Source of the DNA: Hysterium pulicare CBS 123377
Taxonomy: Eukaryota > Ascomycota > Dothideomycetes > Hysteriales > Hysteriaceae
Assembly (NCBI GenBank): GCA_000467715.1
Contig: AJFK01000207.1
Span: 1 to 57,603, forward strand
Direction: 5' to 3'
Length of the DNA: 57,603 nucleotides
The translations under genes and the position numbers were made by a program. Positions 51,257-57,603 of the stretch are shown here, piece after piece (position 1 is the first letter of the stretch; each line of letters begins with the position of its first letter). Below the pieces are notes generated by a model. The model worked only from the letters and a program-made list of their open reading frames with translations, was not told the origin of the DNA and searched no databases.

Positions 51257-52078
51257 TCAAACCTCCACATTGGGGTAGTTGCAGCCGGCGTCGATCTGTC
51301 TAATATTATCAGCTCTGACCGAGATAGGAGGTTCAGAAAGCTCCTCGATTGGCCGCTGGAGGACTTTGAACTTCTCCCCGCGAATCGCTCGCACGAACTG
51401 TTGAAGACAGTCATCCGTACTCCTATTATCTAGCCACTGAAATCCATCAATTACGCAGAATACTTTTCCGGGTAAAATTTCGTGCAAATCATTGAGCAAC
51501 CCAGGAATCCGCGGTAGCATCGCGACAATTAAATCGTTTCAAAGAGAGATCATGTTGACATTCGAACTCCGGCAAAGATAGCTCAATCATTTGTCGGATC
51601 AGACCGTATGTCAATTGTATCAATCCCTGCATCTCTCGTGTATTATCATCGCGGAGTTTCTCCCCACGTCGGAGTTTGCAGAAATACGACATAACCGGAA
51701 CATTCGAGCTTGCGGGAAACTCGATAAATTTGGCTGCTAGCATTGTCATAGGATTCTCGAATTCGTCCATGCCGATGTCTGGACCGGCGATGGAAAGAAC
51801 TCGGGAAGTGGTCGTTTTTGTCATTCGGTGAGGCATGCAAGCGCCTCTGGATCTACCATGACTGGACCAAAGGAATCGTATGGTAGGCGCACTCGGTCTC
51901 GGTGGAAAAAGTCTTCCAGGTTTTTGGAGTTCATCAAGATCTCATCTCGTATTATCTTCTCACCTAAAGAGCCCATTAGTGTTTTTTTCTCATTTTTTTC
52001 CACTCTCATTCTACCATAGTCGGAGAAATCACCGGAGACGCATTGGCTTCCAGCGCCGTAGAAGCCCGTGGCAAGCAA
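51257..52078 (-). pseudogene. frameshifted relic of a fungal protein-coding gene
   Basis: Three minus-strand frames join in order into one protein-like sequence. 52078-51821 encodes LEDFFHRDRVRLPYDSFGPV and DPEALACLTE. 51836-51489 encodes SRVLSIAGPDIGMDEFENPM, MSYFCKLRRGEKLRDDNTRE and LIRQMIELSLPEFE. 51520-51257 encodes LLNDLHEILPGKVFCVIDGF, QWLDNRSTDDCLQQFVRAIR and EKFKVL. The frame changes twice, near 51825 and near 51500, without splice sites that would account for it. No start codon and no complete C-terminus are visible. From memory the blocks belong to an uncharacterised ascomycete family of large proteins with an ATPase-like region (CVIDGFQWLD resembles a Walker B strand), but I cannot confirm this here. 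Confidence 0.6.
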
Positions 52079-52468
52079 CAGGCGTGTGGCCTAAATAAAT
52101 CAACCATTTAATATGTTTATAAAAAGCGGCAAGGACTAACCTTCTAGCTTGTGGGCTTGAGCAATATCGGTAAGAAGTTACAGGAGGTTCCTGTGTAAAT
52201 GGCTACACAACTCACTAGTAAATACTTGCACAGTCAAGTTGCACAATTCACTGGTAAATTCTTGCACTGTGGCAAGCTGCACAACTCAATAGGAGCTTTT
52301 GATCCATATAAAAAGCTCGATTTCTGCCTTTCCATCCCCCCCTCCTTTTCGCAAAAAACCGTCTCAATCGAATCAACGACGCGTCATCATCTACCGAACT
52401 ATAGCGTTTATCACCACTACTAATACAAACATCAGGTACAATTCATCACCAATATCTCAGACGTTATT
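52079..52468 (+). promoter_or_regulatory. upstream region with direct repeats and TATA box
   Basis: It precedes the ATG at 52469. It holds 2.5 copies of a 36-38 bp repeat (52205-52297) and, 10 bp further on, TATAAAA at 52307-52313, 156 nt before the ATG. The proximity suggests promoter elements. Confidence 0.55.
52205..52297 (+). repeat. imperfect 36-38 bp direct repeat, 2.5 copies
   Basis: Units begin at 52205, 52241 and 52279 (partial). The shared core is CACAAnTCACTnGTAAAT followed by CTTGCAC and CAAG. The array ends 9 bp before the TATA box of the next gene. Confidence 0.85.
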
Positions 52469-53404
52469 ATGAACGATCAAGCTCTCATTGCTAATTGCCG
52501 AAGCCACGAACCAGGAGATGATCATATGGTTCTTGACAGCAATGGCGACACTTCAAACGACGGTTCCCTTGGAGACCTAAACGCTTATCTTACGCAGATG
52601 ACAGTCGATGGTTCCCTGCAAGACCTCAACGACGACCTTACGCAGATGACGATTGATTGCCCAGAAGATACAGACTCTTCGGCTGATGTTAAATTCAGCA
52701 CCAATTTTAACTTCAGCACCGCTCTACCGCCCGTCGAACCATTAGTCCCCTTACCATGCCAAAACCTGACCGCTCAGGCAGAGTGGCGACAGAGACAAGT
52801 TGTTTTTATCTACATTCAAATCCGACGTCGAGCTGCAGAGTTGGCTTATCATTCCGCCCTCTTTGCTGCGCATGATTATCAGATGAGGCGCGCGGCCATG
52901 CTCGAGGAGCAGGCGTTGGCGAAATCTTGGGGCTTCCCCAACGTCCCCTCTTCACGGTCCCTGACCTCGGGCTGCAACGAAAGTGAGGCTTACAAGTACA
53001 GATTAGCTGCACTCTTCCTCTATGCCCGCCAACACCTCAGAATGGAGGCTTCAACGTGGGTAGCCTACCTGAGGAGTCTTCAGACGCGTTGGTCCGCCTT
53101 CGAAACGGAGCACTGCAAAGGTGCTGGGGGATCCAACCAGGAGGGTGCCGACTTGACTCCATTTGCAGAACCGGGTATCGCAGTAGACGCTGAGGCTCGG
53201 ACTATTGGTCTATTGCAGATGTATCACGTGGCGACAGATACGGTCAGGAGGTTATGGTGTGGGATAGATTTCTCTCAATTATCCGACATTGAGGGGGTTG
53301 AGAAGCTGAGAGATATGGAGCTCAGGATCGCTTTTCGCTCGGGTGACTCTGGAGAGTATAAGACTAGTGTTAGGAAGCTGGTGTATAAGTGGATTTGGAC
53401 GTAG
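52469..53404 (+). CDS. small protein sharing the giant gene's C-terminal module
   Basis: A single exon of 311 residues. The N-terminal 90 residues are acidic and contain a 16-residue tandem duplication (GSLGDLNAYLTQMTVD and GSLQDLNDDLTQMTID, encoded at 52562-52657). From about residue 105 the sequence follows the module of the upstream giant protein: WRQRQVVFIYIQIRRRAAEL, then YQMRRAAMLEEQALAKSWG, matching FDMRRAAMCEELALATHW there, and later EARTIGLLQMYHV. No membrane span or signal peptide. Function unknown. It probably arose by local duplication of the module or of the 3' end of the giant gene, separated now by the relic at 51257-52078. Confidence 0.75.
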   Translation: MNDQALIANCRSHEPGDDHMVLDSNGDTSNDGSLGDLNAYLTQMTVDGSLQDLNDDLTQMTIDCPEDTDSSADVKFSTNFNFSTALPPVEPLVPLPCQNLTAQAEWRQRQVVFIYIQIRRRAAELAYHSALFAAHDYQMRRAAMLEEQALAKSWGFPNVPSSRSLTSGCNESEAYKYRLAALFLYARQHLRMEASTWVAYLRSLQTRWSAFETEHCKGAGGSNQEGADLTPFAEPGIAVDAEARTIGLLQMYHVATDTVRRLWCGIDFSQLSDIEGVEKLRDMELRIAFRSGDSGEYKTSVRKLVYKWIWT

Positions 53405-54341
53405 TCAATCGATCTGCATCTGCTTCGGTGAGTAGTCCAGAGGGTACTTTCATATAGTCAATCGATATAAGCTCAGTTTTCATAGATACGCGTTCGGTAG
53501 TTACAACACGTCCTTGTTTCGGCTCCCCTTGTACTGTGCTGAGTTTTTTTAATACGTTGTTCGTTCCACTACCCCTCTCTTTGAGGCCCCAAAAACCCAA
53601 GTTCACGTGATTGTTCGTCCCGCAAAAGCTAAACATTGTGCACAATCACTCCAGACAAGGAATGCAGGTATATTTGTTTGACTCAATGATTTAGGTCCAC
53701 CGGTGAATGGAAGAAGGATTCCAAGACAGAGCGCCACGCATGTTTGCGATGTGTTCGGCACATATGGAACTCCAGAATGGTTTCAAGAATGCGAACATGC
53801 GTTGAAGCGGAATGATTCGAGGGCGTAAGCCATATATTTTCGGTGTGAATACGGTCTTGCCGGAAGATTCGGCAGAGTTGGAGAGGATCGCGGATAGGAA
53901 AGAAAATCAGAGTTGGTCTCCATGTAAGGGCCGTTCGGATGGAAGATCTGAGTCGGTTCTGAAGCTGCGGCTTGCCGCCCACAAAGATGTACGCTGCGTT
54001 AGCTAATGAGCCTGAGGAATGCCATGGATGGGACAAGGCTGGTCGCTGAACCTTGCATCTTCTGGCTAAATGTTACGCTCCTGGCCTAATGTTACGCATG
54101 GTCTACCCCCTGTTCCTTTTTATGATCCAGTCGACTGTGGATGATATGATTGCGAGGGAAAACAACGCGAATGGAAGGTCTCACGGAAAGCAGATCGTGA
54201 AAAATGCGAAATGAGAGGATTAAAGAATTCAATTCTCAGGCGTACACCAGTAAACACCATCCTCTAGAAAGATTCTTCCATAGTTGCAAGTAGCTGACTG
54301 TTGACTTATTCCTTGAAAGTAAACCGCGCCCGACTTCTGAT
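53405..54341. other. intergenic region
   Basis: No gene supported. A minus-strand frame of 117 codons at 53683-54036 has a normal composition but no recognisable family and no splice partners that I could find. Confidence 0.45.
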
Positions 54342-55294
54342 TTACGCCATTTCGTAAGGCCTCTCACCCGGTTTTGGAGCTGGTGTGTTTGGAAGCTCTG
54401 CCGTCCATCTCGGCTCAAGTTCATGTGTCTCGTGTCGGAACTCCACTTTTTCGGGCATATGCCCTTCGGGGACTATGGCTGGGTTTGTCGTCTCTGGTCT
54501 GTTCCCTCCCTGACGACGTGCGATCAAAAAGCCCATGCCAATCAAGGCAAGGCCGCCAACGGCAGCGCCGATACCGATTCCAGCTTTGGATCCAGTTGTG
54601 AGACCATCATCTTTTCTTTGGTTTGGTGAAGAAGTGGAGGACGCCGAGGATGTGGATGAGGCGGTGGATGAGGCGGTGGATGTGGCGAATGGCGCGGCGG
54701 AGGCGGCGGATGTATTGGGTATAGCCCCGCGGAAACTAAACGCCAGCGTTTTGACTTTGCTTGGATCGCTGCAGCAATCGGTGTTGGTTCCACAACACCA
54801 TGTCAACGATTCTTCGACGGTACTATCGCACGGCGTCATGACAGCTCCGGTGGTTCCCTATCATTCCGTCAGCTTAGAAATTGCGGGTAAAGAATTGGCT
54901 GGCCATGAGAATTAGCCATTCTCGCACGTACATTTCCCGACGACCAGTCATCTGCGCAAAGATCTAAACATAGTCCAGTCTTCCAATCTTGCGATGTGCA
55001 TGTTTCTCGCCAGTATGACACCTGCATTGTTCCGTGGTTGAGTACTCGATTCCGGCATAGTCCGTTGGGCATGCATTCGTCGTTGGTTCTCCCGTACGTT
55101 ATGTCCCCTCCAGAGGGATTTGTTCGATTCAATGCACAGCATATCGTGGAAAGTGGATTGGTCGTATCATTCGAGCATGGCATATGCTCATAGAGGTCAC
55201 GACCATAAGTCGCATTTCCCGTCGGCCAGTAGCATGTCGATGTTGCGATCGAGACGAGGGTGAATAGAACGACAGCTTTGAGGGGAAAAGACAT
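54342..55294 (-). CDS. Cys-rich secreted-type one-pass membrane protein
   Basis: Exons 55294-54932 and 54857-54342 (74-nt GT-AG intron) give 292 residues. The signal peptide is KAVVLFTLVSIATSTC. The ectodomain has a regular Cys pattern: CYWPTGN, HMPC, TICCALN, ECMPNGLCRN, YWRETCTSQDWKTGLCLDLC, then, after the splice, MTPCDSTVEESLTWCCGTN and DCC. A Ser/Thr/Ala-rich stalk (glycosylation type) follows, then a Gly/Ala-rich membrane span (IGIGAAVGGLALIGMGFLIA) and a short cytosolic tail with Pro. This layout is shared by many uncharacterised ascomycete surface proteins and resembles wall-stress sensor topology. A sensor role is inference. Confidence 0.82.
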
Positions 55295-57603
55295 CTTGCC
55301 GAAGGAGGAGACCGGACGGGGCTCGAAGGCTCAAAGCCGGCGTTCTCTGGATATATGAGGATAAAACTTCTGCATTGAAGGATTCAGGTCGAACACCCAT
55401 ATTAATACCCTTGGTGTCAGCCTCCGAAATCCTGCGGCACGCTCGGTTCCTCCGACCTGCCGAATCTTACTGAGCGAACGTCTGGGCGTAAACCGGCCAC
55501 CAATTGAGACCAAAATAGCTGGCCCCCACGATCAACGTCCTCAAATCAAATTTCTAGAACCGAAACACGGACGAGATCTACTGGGGCCCATGTCCTCTCG
55601 CTCTGGGCGCCTGAATACATGGGTATACCCATACTGATAACGGCGAATAGTTATTTCTGATTTATAAATCAGTAGAGAGCTGTTAACTATGCATTTGACG
55701 GATTCTCCGTTGGTTTGCCCTCTACTTTTGGGCTGGGCTTGTTTGTTGAAAAGGGTAGTTTTGAAGTTCCGAAACCTCGAAACTTCTTAGCCACTCGCAC
55801 GGGATTGATGTGTGCGCAACGGAAGCCTGCCTATAAAGGTAATAGGTCGGAGCTTTGAGGCCGCATGGCCCAGTAATATCCTCTCAAATGCGCTAAATGA
55901 CATGCAAAGATAAGCAAGCTGAAAGCCGACCGCCGGAGGCCCGTTTGCCTCTCTAGGTCGTCAGGCTGAGCTTGCAATCCAGTACAAGATCGAAATCTGA
56001 TAGTAAAGTCTATATAGGCAATAGCATCTCACCTAGTTTACGATTCGATTGTGTCGAAAGTCGGTATACGAAATGCGAAATACTAGCCGAGGTTCCACAA
56101 GAAACGGCACCGTTAAGGTGGCGTCGGACCGGTCCAGGCCGTTACCCTACCCTAATTTTTTGTTGTATTCCGCTTTGGCCCAAACTTCTGCCTGGATAAG
56201 TGAGAACCGTTCTCCCGCATCGAAAAGGCCTTGGGGGGGCAACAAGTATCAATGAGGCTTGTGAATGGCCGAAGATACTGCATAGATTTCCACAAGCTAA
56301 GCTGTTCAAGCCCACCAACACATTCAGAGACCGCTACAATCATCCTTTGCCAACCAAGGCTATGTCGGGAAGGTCTCTGAATCAATCACAACAGCTGGAA
56401 AGTTCCGCCGACTACTGCCAGTGATCTAACATTGGATATGCTGACTACTCGCAGCATGCAGTAAACGAACGCGGCTGCTAATCATCCTGTTTAGCTTATA
56501 TTCCAAAAACTATTGCGCGCTCTCCTGATTTTGTCATGATGTTAGACTGTGAGTTGGTGAATGCATCCCAGCCAGTTTCTCAACGTAGCTTCGTTGATAT
56601 CGTGTCCACCGTAATTCGGTCGGCAGAATATCGTGAGTACGTTGGAGGAGATGAGACAGCCACGCAAGCCTCGGCCAGCCCCAACAAAAAGGCCTCGATG
56701 CTGGCTCCCTTGATTTTGGTCGGCAAAATAGTTGCGCTGCAGCTAATTGGGCAGTGCCAGGCTGCTAGGTAGCCGGCAGAGCAAGCCAAGGCCAGCTCTT
56801 TCACGTTTATCGGCGTTATTGTGCTAGGCTATATTGCATAGCTCGCTGGGTATTTTAAATTGTGGTGAGTGATAGAAAGCGAATAGAAATATCCCCAAAT
56901 GTACGAAATGGCAAGCTTTTTCTGCCAGCAGGCGCTGCAACGACTCTTTTGAGCGCGAGGGGAGAGGGGAAGACCCGCGCCGGCCACAGCCCTGTGAGGG
57001 TTTACCTCAGGCTGTTGAATGAGAATGTAAAACAAGAATGTAGAGGTAGAACGAGAATGTAGAATCAGAAGCAATGGGCAAATTCAACGCTAAAACCAAT
57101 TGCCTTAGGCGTGGCGTTGTGGCGGTGTCTCTCCGCTCACAAGCCACTGGTCATAGCGAGTTGCAAAACACCTCATCTTTCTCGACGTGTATGTTCTCTC
57201 CCGCATCCATCTCAATCCACACGCCGAATGTAGGGGGACTTAGTTATCAAATATTGCTACTCTCGAACCAGACCGCGGACTTGGTCTTCCTATTCTTCAA
57301 TACTGCGGCGTTACCGGTGACAATGCTTTTCCAGGCTGTGCACCGCGAGGCGCGGGGATGAAGAACAAATTGCGAGGGTCTGGTTAAGCACTCCGGGATG
57401 TCCATGCATCTAGATACTTGTGGGTATGCGAAAACGGCCCCAGCCACGACGCCCAAGCATGGCGACATTCTTGTCCAGTCTCTTATCTACCTTGCGTTGT
57501 CTGCGCTTTGGCTCCCTTCTGCTATGGAATGGAGAGAGGAATGACATTATTTACGCAAGTAGAGGATTTGCTGTTAATAAATCCTCCCATCTAAGAGACC
57601 CCC
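55295..57603. other. gene-poor right end, 2.3 kb
   Basis: No gene recognised. Short frames occur on both strands (for example 56536-56772 plus, 56580-56804 minus) without family features. A perfect 14-bp palindrome, ATGGGTATACCCAT, is at 55619-55632. Part of the stretch near 56745-56800 resembles sequence near 22465-22535, so remnants of a dispersed repeat are possible. Confidence 0.45.

Noticed and set aside
53683-54036. Minus-strand frame of 117 codons
   Set aside because: Composition is protein-like but I found no domain and no adjoining exons; kept as an open question in the intergenic entry rather than called as a gene.
55619-55632. Perfect 14-bp palindrome ATGGGTATACCCAT
   Set aside because: Isolated, with no repeats or genes around it; a palindrome of this length can occur by chance in a 57-kb window.

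Overview
The window is genomic DNA of a filamentous ascomycete (Pezizomycotina). The evidence is short GT-AG introns (45-71 nt, one of 146 nt) with CTAAC/CTGAC-type branch sites, very small first exons (28-30 nt), monocistronic genes on both strands, and families typical of this group: a HET-domain gene, ankyrin proteins including an ankyrin-CorA fusion, the fungal N-terminal domain (FGFSIGDFI type), a ubiquitin-like-domain protein and a FHA/kinase-like fusion. The class cannot be resolved from sequence alone. All exon structures were assembled by hand from splice signals and frame continuity and were not tested against transcripts.

Layout. 1-2.2 kb: a seven-exon ubiquitin-like-domain gene running off the left edge. 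2.9-9.8 kb: a multi-pass membrane protein, a PAF-acetylhydrolase-like esterase, an F-box protein and a second F-box-like gene. 10.4-19.1 kb: an ankyrin protein with a long amphipathic C-terminal half, then five same-strand intronless genes, four of them N-terminal J-domain proteins in tandem. 20.3-26.2 kb: an SDR oxidoreductase (GC-AG intron), a decayed HET gene with three in-frame stops, a 3-beta-HSD/ERG26-like dehydrogenase, a DUF336/HbpS-like protein and a membrane-anchored aspartic-protease-like protein. 26.7-30.4 kb: the ankyrin-CorA-like fusion. 32.2-35.3 kb: the FHA-pseudokinase fusion. 36.5-38.5 kb: an unrecognised repeat-rich nuclear-type protein. 39.4-42.0 kb: a RhoGEF (DH-PH) with fungal N-terminal domain. 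42.5-44.5 kb: a GMC oxidoreductase. 45.1-50.9 kb: a 1936-residue membrane/coiled-coil protein whose C-terminus carries two copies of an unrecognised module; a third copy forms most of the gene at 52.5-53.4 kb. 51.3-52.1 kb: a frameshifted gene relic. 54.3-55.3 kb: a Cys-rich secreted-type one-pass membrane protein. The last 2.3 kb shows no gene.

The genes do not form an evident single pathway. The density of signalling or incompatibility-type architectures, a local paralogue array and two gene relics suggest a fast-evolving accessory region. The two items most worth follow-up are the tandem J-domain array, whose members share a second motif outside the J domain, and the three-copy module around 49.4-53.4 kb.
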